A DNA stretch of 52,402 nucleotides from Daejeonella sp. (GTDB lineage: Bacteria > Bacteroidota > Bacteroidia > Sphingobacteriales > Sphingobacteriaceae). Shown piece after piece: positions 1 through 8,493 of the stretch. A program made the translations under genes and the position numbers. The first letter of the stretch is position 1. Each line of letters opens with the position of its first letter. Location: NCBI RefSeq assembly GCF_017495225.1, contig NZ_JAFEIG010000035.1, positions 1 through 52,402 on the forward strand, given 5' to 3'. Below the pieces are notes generated by a model, which had not been told where the DNA came from, did no database searches, and worked only from the letters and a program-made list of their open reading frames with translations.

Positions 1-168
1 TCGAATTAAATATATTTGTTTTTTGAAGAGGACAGGTCGCGACCTGTCCCTACGGAATATTAATTGCAAATAATTTTATTTGATATCTATCGTAATCTAA
101 ACCAACAACATATTCGAATTAAATATATTTGTTTTTTGAAGAGGACAGGTCGCGACCTGTCCCTACGG
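1..168. repeat. 55-bp direct repeat, each copy carrying a family A REP palindrome
   Basis: Bases 1-55 and 114-168 are identical. Each copy contains the perfect 20-bp palindrome GGACAGGTCGCGACCTGTCC (30-49 and 143-162) followed by CTAC, which is the reverse-oriented form of the GTAG foot that RAYT nucleases recognise beside their hairpins. The same palindrome occurs three times inside the adjacent transposase gene, so these are taken as its cognate REP elements. The rest of 1-302 is A+T-rich, with no other gene seen. Confidence 0.85.
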
Positions 169-302
169 CGCGAATGCATAACCGTTCCCTAAAAAATCTC
201 CTCCGATCCCTAAAAAATCGAATTTTTCTAAAAATGTTTTTTCTACCTTTTCTTACATGCAAATGCACAAATACAAAAAGCATTACATGATTAAAATTTC
301 CA

Positions 303-884
303 ATGATGAGATCTAGAAAAAGTAACAGGAAACAAAATTTCAATTATGCTAGTGAAGGGATTTATTTCATAACATCTTGCTGTAAAGGAAGAGTTCATCA
401 TTTTGGAGAAGTGATAAATGATGTGATGGACTTAAACGAATTTGGATTAATTGCTCAAAATCAAATTTTATGGTTAGAAAAACAGTATCCATATATTTCC
501 TTACATAATTCCGTAGTTATGCCTAACCATGTACATATTTTATTTGAAATCGTCGTAGGGACAGGTCGCGACCTGTCCTCCAACACCGCAAAGAGGACAG
601 GTCGCGACCTGTCAACTTCACCCATAAATAGGACAGGTCGCGACCTGTCCCTACCGAAAATAAAATCCGTTTCATCATTAATAGGAGCATTTAAAACCAC
701 CACATCAAAATCAATACATTTGGCAGGCAATTACTCTTTTTCGTGGCAAAGGTCATTTCATAATCGAATTGTTAATGATTCCAGAAAATATGATCTCATA
801 AATAAATATATCACAGAAAATCCTAAACTCTGGAATCAAGATATTTTTAATAAGTTCACTAACCCTAATTATAAAGAAAATTAA
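303..884 (+). CDS. REP-associated tyrosine transposase (RAYT-1) with three in-frame REPs
   Basis: This 193-residue protein belongs to the Y1/HUH single-strand transposase superfamily (IS200-like, RAYT branch). Such enzymes cut and rejoin single-stranded REP hairpins. The HUH motif is PNHVHILF (His76, His78). The catalytic tyrosine should be Tyr163 or Tyr169 in the C-terminal helix that continues into YITENPKLW. Residues about 83-117, between the HUH strand and the SLIGAFKTTTSK helix, are encoded by three copies of the REP palindrome and read as repeated TGRDLS. The copies are 36 bp apart, exactly 12 codons, so the frame is kept. The gene is intact and the start is the first of two adjacent ATG codons at 303. 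REPs upstream match those inside. RAYTs normally stay single-copy and domesticated; whether this one is active cannot be told from sequence. Confidence 0.88.
   Translation: MMRSRKSNRKQNFNYASEGIYFITSCCKGRVHHFGEVINDVMDLNEFGLIAQNQILWLEKQYPYISLHNSVVMPNHVHILFEIVVGTGRDLSSNTAKRTGRDLSTSPINRTGRDLSLPKIKSVSSLIGAFKTTTSKSIHLAGNYSFSWQRSFHNRIVNDSRKYDLINKYITENPKLWNQDIFNKFTNPNYKEN
559..650. repeat. Three family A REP palindromes inside the RAYT-1 coding region
   Basis: Copies lie at 559-578 (preceded by GTAG, forward), 595-613 (last base changed, no GTAG foot) and 631-650 (followed by CTAC, reverse). The outer copies therefore face each other as in a BIME, a composite of inverted REPs. All three are read in the same frame. 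Confidence 0.9.
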
Positions 885-964
885 ATTTTCGTTATAGAGA
901 AAGATTAAAAAAAACAATTAGCTTACTTTGACTAAAAACGGTCAAGGCTATTCAGGCATGCACA

Positions 965-1010
965 AACTGACAACTCTTAACTGACAACTCTCAACTGATA
1001 ACTCTCAACT
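965..1010. repeat. 14-bp tandem repeat
   Basis: The unit AACTGACAACTCT(T/C) is present at 965-978, 979-992 and 993-1006 (one C to T change), with a partial fourth copy. It sits in the gap between RAYT-1 and the yceI-like gene. No function is evident. Confidence 0.8.
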
Positions 1011-1020
1011 AATTTTTAAC

Positions 1021-1048
1021 AAAAAAAGCCACCCTTTTCAGAGCAGCT
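1021..1048 (-). terminator. Rho-independent terminator of the yceI-like gene
   Basis: Read on the minus strand, a 9-bp stem (arms 1040-1048 and 1027-1035, including G-U pairs) with a 4-nt loop is followed by a run of seven T. It lies about 20 bp after the stop codon of the YceI-like gene. Confidence 0.65.
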
Positions 1049-1069
1049 TCATTTGAAATTTTATAGCTA

Positions 1070-1609
1070 TTAAGCCTGTTTTGCAAGCTGAATATTCATA
1101 CTTAATTTGATATCATCACCCACAACAATTGCTCCGGCTTCGGTGATACCATCCCAAGTTAATCCGAATTCTTTACGACTAATTTTACCTGTAACTTCAA
1201 AACCTGCCTTTTTATTTCCGTAAAAATCTGTTGCAACACCACCAAACTCAACGTCTAATTTAACTTGCTTGGTTACATTTTTAACGGTTAAATCGCCAGT
1301 TAAAGCGTAATCGTCACCATCCTTCTTAAATGAAGTTGATTTGAAAGAAATTTTTGGGAACTGCTCCGCATCAAAAAAGTCGGCCGACTTTAAATGCACA
1401 TCTCTTTGCTCCTGATTTGTATCAATGCTGTTTACATCCATTGAAAATTGAATGGAAGCATCCTGAAAATCTGCTGTTGATGTTTCAAGCGCACCTTCAA
1501 AAGATTTAAAAGTTCCAGTAACCGTTGAAATAACTAAATGCTTCACCTTAAAGTGAACCTCCGAATGCATTGGGTCAATAAGCCAATTTGTTTTTACTGC
1601 TGATTCCAT
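1070..1609 (-). CDS. YceI-like lipocalin-fold protein
   Basis: The 179-residue protein matches the YceI family (a beta-barrel that binds isoprenoid or other lipid-like ligands). It opens with WLIDPMHSEVHFKVKHLVIS, has the family's central NSIDTNQEQRDVHLKSADFFD and PKISFKST segments, and ends with the LTWDGITEAGAIVVGDDI stretch. No signal peptide is seen, so a cytoplasmic location is likely, unlike periplasmic E. coli YceI. It has its own terminator and about 180 bp separates it from the upstream osmC-like gene, so it is probably transcribed alone. The ligand is unknown. Confidence 0.88.
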   Translation of the reverse strand: MESAVKTNWLIDPMHSEVHFKVKHLVISTVTGTFKSFEGALETSTADFQDASIQFSMDVNSIDTNQEQRDVHLKSADFFDAEQFPKISFKSTSFKKDGDDYALTGDLTVKNVTKQVKLDVEFGGVATDFYGNKKAGFEVTGKISRKEFGLTWDGITEAGAIVVGDDIKLSMNIQLAKQA

Positions 1610-1724
1610 ATTTTATATTTTTTAGTTAAATAATTCATTTCAAAATACAAAGATAGAAAAATAGATGTTTAAACATGTAATTTTAAGGTCATATCAGAAT
1701 TGCTTAAAAACAAGCCTAAACAAT

Positions 1725-1748
1725 AAAAAAGGGGCCTATAGCCCCTTT
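1725..1748 (-). terminator. Terminator of the osmC-like gene
   Basis: Arms 1728-1735 and 1741-1748 form a perfect 8-bp stem (AAAGGGGC with GCCCCTTT) around a 5-nt loop. On the minus strand it is followed by a T-run. It lies about 40 bp after the OsmC-like stop codon. Confidence 0.8.
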
Positions 1749-1785
1749 GAAATATCAAAAAAAATGATTATATTACTAGTTGCCT

Positions 1786-2205
1786 TTATTTTACGATATC
1801 AATCGTATAATTAATTTCTACTCCACCAGCAACAAGCATATCATGCACTGAACAGTATTTTTTAACTGCTAATTCGGCGGCACGTTCAGCTTTGGCGGGA
1901 TCAATATCCCCCTTGAGGGTAAAAGTCATGTCAATTTTGGTAAACACTGGTGGCAACTCTTCTCTACGCTGCCCTTCCACACTTACAGAAAAATCTTTAA
2001 GATCTTGTTTTTGTTTTTTCAAAATAGATACCAAATCCAAGGCGCTACATGAAGCCAAAGCCATCAAAACCATTTCCATGGGTCTAACACCTAAGCCTTC
2101 GCCGCCCAGTTCAGGCGAGCCATCAATATGAACTTTTACGCTTGATGAAGGTGCCGATGCTTCAAAGTGCACTGCATCATTTACTCTCTTTAATTCTACT
2201 TTCAC
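1786..2205 (-). CDS. OsmC/Ohr-family thiol peroxidase-like protein
   Basis: The 139-residue protein fits the OsmC family, whose two cysteines reduce organic hydroperoxides. One conserved cysteine is in MALASCSALDLV on the central helix and the second is in KKYCSVHDML. The usual RPMEMVLMALASCS segment is present. Length is normal for the small OsmC subgroup. It lies 30 bp downstream of cysN on the same strand, so it may be read through from the sulfate operon, and it ends at its own terminator. The substrate cannot be assigned; a YhfA-like role is equally possible. Confidence 0.87.
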   Translation of the reverse strand: MKVELKRVNDAVHFEASAPSSSVKVHIDGSPELGGEGLGVRPMEMVLMALASCSALDLVSILKKQKQDLKDFSVSVEGQRREELPPVFTKIDMTFTLKGDIDPAKAERAAELAVKKYCSVHDMLVAGGVEINYTIDIVK

Positions 2206-2235
2206 GATCTTCTATTTTTGCGCAATTTAAAGAAT

Positions 2236-3486
2236 TTACTCAGCATTCGCACGAAACATCAAACTCCCAACAGTAAGATTTGTACGAGGATCAATCAAAA
2301 TAGCCCCCCCATTCAATTTATTTTCCTGGTATAAATCAAAAGCGAGCGGCTCGGCAGTCCGGATGCTCACTCTCCCAATATCATTCAATTGGAAGCTATC
2401 CGCATCTACTTTCTCTAAGGTATTGATATTCACTCTATAAAGAATTTCGCGAATTTTACATTTAGTAAGCTTACTATTATGTTGTAAAAGGTACATGATT
2501 GAAGGGTCGAGCACTTTAGTATCCATCCAGCATAAATCGGCCTCAATAGATTGAGAAAGAATAGGTTCATGGGAAGAATTCACCAAAATATCACCCCTAC
2601 CGATATCAATATTATCCTTTAAATGAATAGTTACAGATGAGCCAACTAACGCCACATCTTGCTCCTGCATATTGATTTCAATCTTGCTAATTTCAGATTT
2701 TATGCCCGAAGGAAGCACGGTAATTTTATCGTTAATTCGGAAACTTCCACTTAAAATCCTACCTGCATATCCGCGATAATCGTGCAGCTCATCCGTTTGA
2801 GGGCGAATAACCCACTGGACTGGCATTCTTGCTTGCGCAGATTTTTTATCCTCATTTACTTCGATGCTTTCCAAATGACCTAAAAGACTTTCCCCATCAT
2901 ACCAAGGCATGTTTTGGGATCTATTCACAATATTGTCGCCTTTCAAAGCACTAACAGGGATATAAGTCACCTCTTTAAGCTGTAATTTCTGAGCAATTTC
3001 GGCATAGGCTTCACGAATAGCATTGAAAGCATTTTCGCTATAATCAAGCATATCCATTTTATTGATACACACCACCACATGTTTTAGCTCTAACAAAGAA
3101 ACTAGGAAAGAATGCCTAACAGTTTGCTCAACTACCCCATTGCGAGCATCTACCAAAATAATCGCCAAATCGGAGTTAGAAGCACCTGTAACCATGTTAC
3201 GAGTGTATTGAATATGGCCTGGAGTATCCGCAATTATAAACTTTCGACGCTCCGTCTGAAAATATTTATAGGCTACATCAATGGTAATTCCTTGCTCCCG
3301 CTCAGCTTTTAGTCCGTCGGTTAAAATAGCCAAATCAATCGTTCCATCATCATTTTTACGATTCGACTGTTGTAAAGCTTCGAGTTGATCAGCAAGAATA
3401 GATTCGCTATCGTATAGCAAGCGACCAATCAAAGTGCTTTTGCCATCATCCACACTACCGGCAGTAAAAAATTTCAGTAAATCCAT
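2236..3486 (-). CDS. cysN: Sulfate adenylyltransferase, GTPase subunit
   Basis: CysN is the regulatory GTPase that drives CysD to form adenylyl sulfate from ATP and sulfate. The trimmed 416-residue protein starts MDLLKFFTAGSVDDGKST, with the P-loop GSVDDGKST, the G3 motif DTPGHIQYTRNM and the G4 motif NKMD, followed by EF-Tu-like beta-barrel domains. An open frame extends 43 codons further upstream, but it overlaps cysD and has no family similarity. The ATG at 3486, one base after the cysD stop, is chosen instead. It is shorter than E. coli CysN (about 475 residues). It is the last cys gene of the rrf2-metZ-cysHDN cluster and carries no fused CysC kinase, which fits the APS-type CysH next door. 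Confidence 0.94.
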   Translation of the reverse strand: MDLLKFFTAGSVDDGKSTLIGRLLYDSESILADQLEALQQSNRKNDDGTIDLAILTDGLKAEREQGITIDVAYKYFQTERRKFIIADTPGHIQYTRNMVTGASNSDLAIILVDARNGVVEQTVRHSFLVSLLELKHVVVCINKMDMLDYSENAFNAIREAYAEIAQKLQLKEVTYIPVSALKGDNIVNRSQNMPWYDGESLLGHLESIEVNEDKKSAQARMPVQWVIRPQTDELHDYRGYAGRILSGSFRINDKITVLPSGIKSEISKIEINMQEQDVALVGSSVTIHLKDNIDIGRGDILVNSSHEPILSQSIEADLCWMDTKVLDPSIMYLLQHNSKLTKCKIREILYRVNINTLEKVDADSFQLNDIGRVSIRTAEPLAFDLYQENKLNGGAILIDPRTNLTVGSLMFRANAE

Positions 3487-3487
3487 A

Positions 3488-4393
3488 TTAAAAATAGCCT
3501 CCCTTCTTACGATCTTCCATGGCAGCTTCCGACACTTTATCATCCATACGGGCCCCTCTTTCACTAATTTTGGACCGTTTAATCTCTTCGATGATATCAT
3601 CAATTTGATCCGCATCCGACTCTACAGCGGCTGTGCAGGTCATATCGCCTACCGTTCTAAAACGAACATTTTTACGTTCAATTTTATCTTCCGCATCCAT
3701 ATTCAAACAATCGGCAGCAGCCATTAACTGGCCATTCCTAGTAATCACATCTCTTTGATGTGCAAAATATATTGATGGTAATTCAATTTTCTCTCTACGG
3801 ATATAATTCCAAACATCTAACTCCGTCCAATTGCTGATTGGGAAAACCCTAACATTTTCACCAGGGTGAATCTTACCATTGAAAATATTCCATAATTCTG
3901 GACGCTGACGTTTTGGATCCCATTGACCAAACTCATCGCGAACAGAAAAAATACGTTCTTTCGCCCTTGCCTTTTCCTCATCTCTACGAGCACCACCAAT
4001 ACATGCGTCAAACTTACCTTCAGCAATAGTATCAAGCAATGTAACCGTTTGCAAGGCGTTCCTGCTCGCATTCTTTCCTTTCTGCTCAATAACCTTACCT
4101 TGATCAATCGAGTCTTGTACATGGCCTACAATCAATTTTTCGCCTATACGAACAATCATCTCATCCCTAAAGCTGATGGTTTCAGGAAAATTATGCCCTG
4201 TATCAATATGTACCAAAGGAAATGGGAATTTACCCGGCCTAAAAGCCTTTTCTGCAAGTCTGACCAATGTAATCGAATCCTTCCCTCCCGAAAAAAGAAG
4301 AGCAGGCCTCTCAAACTGTCCGGCAACCTCGCGCAAAATAAAAATCGCTTCGGCCTCCAACTGGTCTAAATACGTAGTGTCTTGTTTATTCAT
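3488..4393 (-). CDS. cysD: Sulfate adenylyltransferase subunit 2
   Basis: CysD is the catalytic ATP sulfurylase subunit that forms APS. The 301-residue protein has the PP-loop LLFSGGKDSITLVRLAEKAF near residue 35, the HIDTGHNFPET segment, GGARRDEEKARAKERIFS, and the C-terminal RSKISERGARMDDK and KKGGYF ends typical of the family. It is followed immediately by cysN with a single base between them, which implies translational coupling. A 42-bp gap separates it from cysH upstream. Confidence 0.96.
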   Translation of the reverse strand: MNKQDTTYLDQLEAEAIFILREVAGQFERPALLFSGGKDSITLVRLAEKAFRPGKFPFPLVHIDTGHNFPETISFRDEMIVRIGEKLIVGHVQDSIDQGKVIEQKGKNASRNALQTVTLLDTIAEGKFDACIGGARRDEEKARAKERIFSVRDEFGQWDPKRQRPELWNIFNGKIHPGENVRVFPISNWTELDVWNYIRREKIELPSIYFAHQRDVITRNGQLMAAADCLNMDAEDKIERKNVRFRTVGDMTCTAAVESDADQIDDIIEEIKRSKISERGARMDDKVSEAAMEDRKKGGYF

Positions 4394-4404
4394 ATTTTCA
4401 TTAT

Positions 4405-4420
4405 TGATGCGAGCGCATCA
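4405..4420. other. Small palindrome in the cysH-cysD gap
   Basis: TGATGCGAGCGCATCA has 7-bp inverted arms around a 2-bp centre and sits in the 42-bp space between cysH and cysD. The loop is too short and there is no T-run, so it is not a standard terminator. It may be an RNA processing or protein binding site, or chance. Confidence 0.4.
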
Positions 4421-4435
4421 GATTATCAATTTCAC

Positions 4436-5134
4436 TTAAGAAGAATGTAAGCCACATTCCTTTTTATCCTGATCTTCCCACCACCAACGACCGGCTCTAA
4501 AATCTTCACCATCTTTCACTGCGCGAGTACAAGGTGCGCATCCAATGCTCGGGAATCCCTTGTCGTGCAATGGATTATAAGGAATATTATAGATTTTAAT
4601 ATAATCCTTAACCTGCTCCAAGGTCCAGTTAAAAATGGGATGAAATTTATGTAATCCATTTGCGGCATCCCATTCCACAGCATGCATGTCTTCACGGTTA
4701 GGCGACTGCTCAGCACGAATACCTGTAATCCACAACGAATTTCCTGCTAAAGCACGTTTGAGAGGTTCAATTTTTCTGATTCCACAGCATTCCTTTCTAT
4801 TGGCTACCGATTCATAAAAACTAGATGGGCCCTTTTCAGAAACCATTTTTTCAACTTGCTCTGTATGAGGATAATAAGCTTCAATTGCTACGCCATAACG
4901 CTCAATTGTACGGTTCCAGACATAGTAAGTCTCTGGAAATAATCGCCCTGTTTCAAGCGTAAAAACTTTAATATCTAATTTATTAGTAAAAATGATGTGA
5001 GAAATCACCTGATCTTCCCAGCCAAAACTTGTTGAAAATATAACTTTCCCAGGAAAGCACTCCACCATTTTTCGAAGCGATTCTTCGATGCTTAATCCTG
5101 CTATTTCCGCTAATATTTCAACTGATTTATCCAT
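4436..5134 (-). CDS. cysH: Adenylyl-sulfate reductase, [4Fe-4S] type
   Basis: This 232-residue protein reduces activated sulfate to sulfite with thioredoxin. Family features are the FSTSFGWEDQVI motif, FTLETGRLFPETY, and the C-terminal KKECGLH whose Cys227 forms the sulfo-intermediate. The pairs Cys116-Cys117 (KECCGIRK) and Cys199-x-x-Cys202 (GCAPCTR) are the iron-sulfur ligands that mark enzymes using APS rather than PAPS. This agrees with the absence of an APS kinase (cysC) in the cluster. It lies 5 bp after metZ and upstream of cysD in one transcription unit. Confidence 0.94.
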   Translation of the reverse strand: MDKSVEILAEIAGLSIEESLRKMVECFPGKVIFSTSFGWEDQVISHIIFTNKLDIKVFTLETGRLFPETYYVWNRTIERYGVAIEAYYPHTEQVEKMVSEKGPSSFYESVANRKECCGIRKIEPLKRALAGNSLWITGIRAEQSPNREDMHAVEWDAANGLHKFHPIFNWTLEQVKDYIKIYNIPYNPLHDKGFPSIGCAPCTRAVKDGEDFRAGRWWWEDQDKKECGLHSS

Positions 5135-5139
5135 TTTTA

Positions 5140-6306
5140 CTATTTTGATTGATTAAGTGCATTTGTTAAATCATTTAGGATATCATCGATATCCTCTAAT
5201 CCCACAGAGATACGAATGCTCCCAGGATAGATTCCTATTTGAGCACGTTCTACATCACTTAATTTAGAATGAGTGGTAGATGCTGGATGAGTAACAATCG
5301 ACCTAGTATCACCTAAATTTGGAGACAAACGAATCATTTGCAGAGCATCCATAAATCGCTTAGCGCGATCAAAACCTCCCTTAACGATAAATGTAACTAT
5401 CCCACCTCCCTGCTTCATCTGGCGCTTAGCCAATTCATATTGAGGATGCGAAGGTAAAAACGGATAGCGTACAAGTTCAACTTCTGAATGTTGCTCCAAT
5501 GTTTCGGCCACTTTTAATGCATTTGAACAATGTCTGTCCATGCGTACCGAAAGTGTTTCAAGACTTTTGGAGATCGTCCATGCATTGAATGCCGACATTG
5601 CTGGGCCTGTATGCCTGATGAAAAACATAAGTTCCTTCATCAAATCTTTGCGACCAACCACCACTCCTCCTAGCACTCTACCTTGTCCGTCCATGTATTT
5701 TGTAGCCGAATGACTCACCAAATCGGCACCAAAATGAATAGGTTTTTGTAAATATGGGGTGGCAAAGCAATTATCAACGTTCAAAATAAAGTTGTGCTTT
5801 TTCTTTAGTTGTCCCAACCATTCTAAATCTACCAGCTCTAAACCAGGATTTGATGGCGTTTCTAGGAAAACCATTTTCGTTTCTGGGCGTAGCGCAGCTT
5901 CAAATTCCTCAGGCTTGGAGGCATCTACATAAGTAGTTGTGATTCCCCAGCGAGGCAATAAAACTGTAAAAAGTTGATGCGTAGATCCAAAAATGGAACG
6001 AAAGGCTACGATATGATCACCACTTCGCAATAAGCCGGCAATTGAAGCAAAAACTGCTGCCATTCCCGTAGAAAAAGCCAATCCTGCTTCAGCACCTTCA
6101 AAATCACGAACCTTTTCAATAAATTCGGTCGTGTTTGGGTTAGAATAGCGAGAATAAATATTGCCCTCAATCTCTTCCGCAAACATGGCTCTACCGTGTT
6201 CTGCATCATCAAATACAAAGCTAGATGTTAAATATAGAGGTACAGAATGCTCTCTATTTGATGAGCGAGCTACTTGAGTACGAATTAATTTGGATTGTTC
6301 TTTCAT
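5140..6306 (-). CDS. metZ: O-succinylhomoserine sulfhydrylase-like PLP enzyme
   Basis: The 388-residue protein belongs to the Cys/Met-metabolism PLP family. It shows YSRYSNPNTTEF, the cofactor-binding STGMAAVFA segment, VDNCFATPYLQKP and the Schiff-base lysine Lys203 in SHSATKYMDGQGR. That last motif is typical of MetZ, which makes homocysteine directly from O-succinylhomoserine and sulfide. Its place at the head of the cysHDN genes fits a sulfide-consuming step. Cystathionine gamma-synthase or beta-lyase activity is possible, since these paralogues are hard to tell apart from sequence. Confidence 0.88.
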   Translation of the reverse strand: MKEQSKLIRTQVARSSNREHSVPLYLTSSFVFDDAEHGRAMFAEEIEGNIYSRYSNPNTTEFIEKVRDFEGAEAGLAFSTGMAAVFASIAGLLRSGDHIVAFRSIFGSTHQLFTVLLPRWGITTTYVDASKPEEFEAALRPETKMVFLETPSNPGLELVDLEWLGQLKKKHNFILNVDNCFATPYLQKPIHFGADLVSHSATKYMDGQGRVLGGVVVGRKDLMKELMFFIRHTGPAMSAFNAWTISKSLETLSVRMDRHCSNALKVAETLEQHSEVELVRYPFLPSHPQYELAKRQMKQGGGIVTFIVKGGFDRAKRFMDALQMIRLSPNLGDTRSIVTHPASTTHSKLSDVERAQIGIYPGSIRISVGLEDIDDILNDLTNALNQSK

Positions 6307-6398
6307 TTTTATTGAAGATTTTGAGCTAATTAAATAAAATTATCGCAATTAAGCCTAAAATCTTAAATATTGATGTTTCAGCTTCTTTATTTAGCACT

Positions 6399-6416
6399 AT
6401 CAAATTAATATTTGAT
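6399..6416. promoter_or_regulatory. Inverted repeat upstream of metZ, candidate operator
   Basis: ATCAAAT-TAAT-ATTTGAT is a perfect 7-bp inverted repeat with a 4-bp centre, about 95 bp upstream of the metZ start in the 228-bp gap after rrf2. An A+T-rich dyad in this place is what a CymR/IscR-type Rrf2 regulator could bind. That role is inferred. No SAM riboswitch was recognised in the gap. Confidence 0.4.
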
Positions 6417-6534
6417 ATTAATCATGTTTATTCTTCTCAATATAAAACGAATTGATATTGATGGATAATTAAATGCAATTACAAAAATAGAATAATGTAT
6501 ATAGATTTAGTAGACTTTATTTGAAAAAAAAGGT

Positions 6535-6978
6535 TTAAACCTTTAAATTATCTAATAAATGTCCTTCACGGCGGATTACATCAGCAATGCTAGTCTCACT
6601 TAAAATTTTCAAAGTGGCATTTCTAACTTCCAAAAACACATCACGAACGCCACATGTTGCTTCATTTGAGCATTCTTCACAGCGTTGATAAAAATTGAGA
6701 CTTACACAAGGCAGAAGTGCTATGGGACCACCGGTAAGGCGTAAAACTTGAACAACAAAAATCTCTGCAGGATCTTTTACTAGTCCGTAGCCACCCCCAG
6801 CCCCTTTTTTACTATACAGCAGCCCCGCATTCCTCAGGTCCAACAATATTTGTTCTAGAAATTTTTTAGGAATATGTTCTTCCGAAGCAATTTTTTGGAT
6901 CTGCATGGGTGCTTCACCAAAATTTTTACCCAAGATAACAAGGGCTTTTATTGCATATCGCGTCTTTTTTGAAAGCAT
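6535..6978 (-). CDS. Rrf2-family transcriptional regulator
   Basis: The 147-residue protein has the Rrf2 winged helix at its N-terminus (MLSKKTRYAIKALVILG, then IPKKFLEQILLDLRNAGLL and the wing SKKGAGGGYGL). Three or four cysteines follow (LPCVSLN, RCEECSNEATCGV), an arrangement that holds an iron-sulfur cluster in IscR-like members. It sits directly upstream of metZ-cysHDN on the same strand, so it is probably the cysteine/sulfur-responsive regulator of this cluster, comparable to CymR. Effector and cluster are not shown by sequence. Confidence 0.9.
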   Translation of the reverse strand: MLSKKTRYAIKALVILGKNFGEAPMQIQKIASEEHIPKKFLEQILLDLRNAGLLYSKKGAGGGYGLVKDPAEIFVVQVLRLTGGPIALLPCVSLNFYQRCEECSNEATCGVRDVFLEVRNATLKILSETSIADVIRREGHLLDNLKV

Positions 6979-7065
6979 ATTCTATTTAGGATATTTCTTA
7001 GAACAAATTAACGGAAATTCTTTTTATAAATTAATGAATCGATTTTCGAGGAATTGAAATGCTCA

Positions 7066-8343
7066 TTAAAGGGCATCCTTTAATACTTGTTCTTTTTGTC
7101 CTAAATCAGTCCTTTTAAGCAAATTACTGACACGAAGCAATAAAAAAATAGAGACTATAGAAAGGAAAACGATAATGTAGCCAAGGGTATCATAATTTTC
7201 TAGCGGACTAAATTTATCTTTTTGTACAACCACTAAGCCTCCAAATGCAGCTGCTAGTCCCCCAGCTATTTGCTGCAATGAAGCATTAATTCCCATAAAT
7301 GCGCCACGATCTTGTTTTTCGGGAAGTGCTGAACTTAAAGCTACTGCTGGCACCATTCTACTCATAATTCCGATCATAAAACCTAGATTCATAACAATTA
7401 CAATCCAAAAGGCTACGGGACCAAGATTAGTATAAATAATCACCACCACACTTAGAAAAATGGAGGCGATGCTAAAAATGGTAAACTTATCGAAACGATC
7501 ACTAAGTTTCCCGATAATGGGCATAATAATTAGGGCAGTAATACCCGAAACCATGTATAAGATAGGCAATTGCTGGGCACTAACATGAAGGTTATTGATG
7601 GCAAAAGCACTTCCCCATGGCATCATCATAAATCCGCCAAGCGAAAGAAATGCTGTTGCTAAAAACCCGATTCTATACTTTTTTTGAGATAAAGTATGCC
7701 ATAAATGGGCAACGGCATTACGTTCAGATTTAATGTGGAGATGTTCCCTTACAGGTTTAAGCTTAATTAATGTGAAAAAGCAAATAGTTATTGCCAAAAC
7801 AACAATCATAAAAAACGGAGATTGCCAACCCCAATAATTAGCGATATATAAACTGATAGGAATTCCAAGAACCTGGCTAGCGCCAAATCCCATTTGAAGG
7901 TAACCGATTACCCTTCCTCTTTTTTCAATGATAAAAAGATCAGTAACAATAGCCATAGATATGGACCCGATTACCCCACCAAATATTCCGGTAAAAATTC
8001 TGGCGGCCAAAAGTTGGGGGTAGTTTTGGGCTAAGCCACAAAAAAGTGTTCCAGCGATGAAGCCTAGGTAAAAAAAGATTAATAATTTTTTGCGGTCAAA
8101 ACGATCTGCAAAACCGGCCGTTAGCAATCCTGAAATCCCCGCACTAAAGGCATAAGCTGAAACAGATAACCCAAATTGAGTAGTGCTTAGTCCCATAGAT
8201 TTCATCAACATATCCCCCAAAGGAGACATGACCATAAAGTCTAGAACAACGGTAAACTGTGTTAAAGCCAATATAACAACTACAAAAATTTCATAAGCCG
8301 AAAGCTTAAAAGTCTTTTGAGTTGATGCAATACTTAGGCCCAT
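7066..8343 (-). CDS. MFS transporter, DHA1 drug-efflux type
   Basis: The 425-residue protein has about 12 hydrophobic helices. It has the MFS motif A-like loop GFADRFDRKKLL between helices 2 and 3, and the second-half counterpart GKLSDRFDKF. The first helix carries VVLDFMVMSPLGD, as in DHA1-family proton antiporters (AraJ/Bcr-like). It would export a small molecule across the inner membrane; the substrate is unknown. It is transcribed towards rrf2 with an 87-bp gap and divergently from the SGNH hydrolase gene. Confidence 0.88.
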   Translation of the reverse strand: MGLSIASTQKTFKLSAYEIFVVVILALTQFTVVLDFMVMSPLGDMLMKSMGLSTTQFGLSVSAYAFSAGISGLLTAGFADRFDRKKLLIFFYLGFIAGTLFCGLAQNYPQLLAARIFTGIFGGVIGSISMAIVTDLFIIEKRGRVIGYLQMGFGASQVLGIPISLYIANYWGWQSPFFMIVVLAITICFFTLIKLKPVREHLHIKSERNAVAHLWHTLSQKKYRIGFLATAFLSLGGFMMMPWGSAFAINNLHVSAQQLPILYMVSGITALIIMPIIGKLSDRFDKFTIFSIASIFLSVVVIIYTNLGPVAFWIVIVMNLGFMIGIMSRMVPAVALSSALPEKQDRGAFMGINASLQQIAGGLAAAFGGLVVVQKDKFSPLENYDTLGYIIVFLSIVSIFLLLRVSNLLKRTDLGQKEQVLKDAL

Positions 8344-8493
8344 GGCATTATTAAAATTTCATAAAATATGGAGCAAGATACGCAAAAAAGGCTTTTTATC
8401 TCTCAAAAATCGCTTTCACAAGCAATAATTGATCAGTTCCGCATAATCTGTGCCGAATTAAAAAAATCAACTATATTTAATCAAAACAAAACC

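Noticed and set aside
3487-3615. 43-codon N-terminal extension of CysN
   Set aside because: It overlaps the 3' end of cysD, and the family start is the ATG at 3486.
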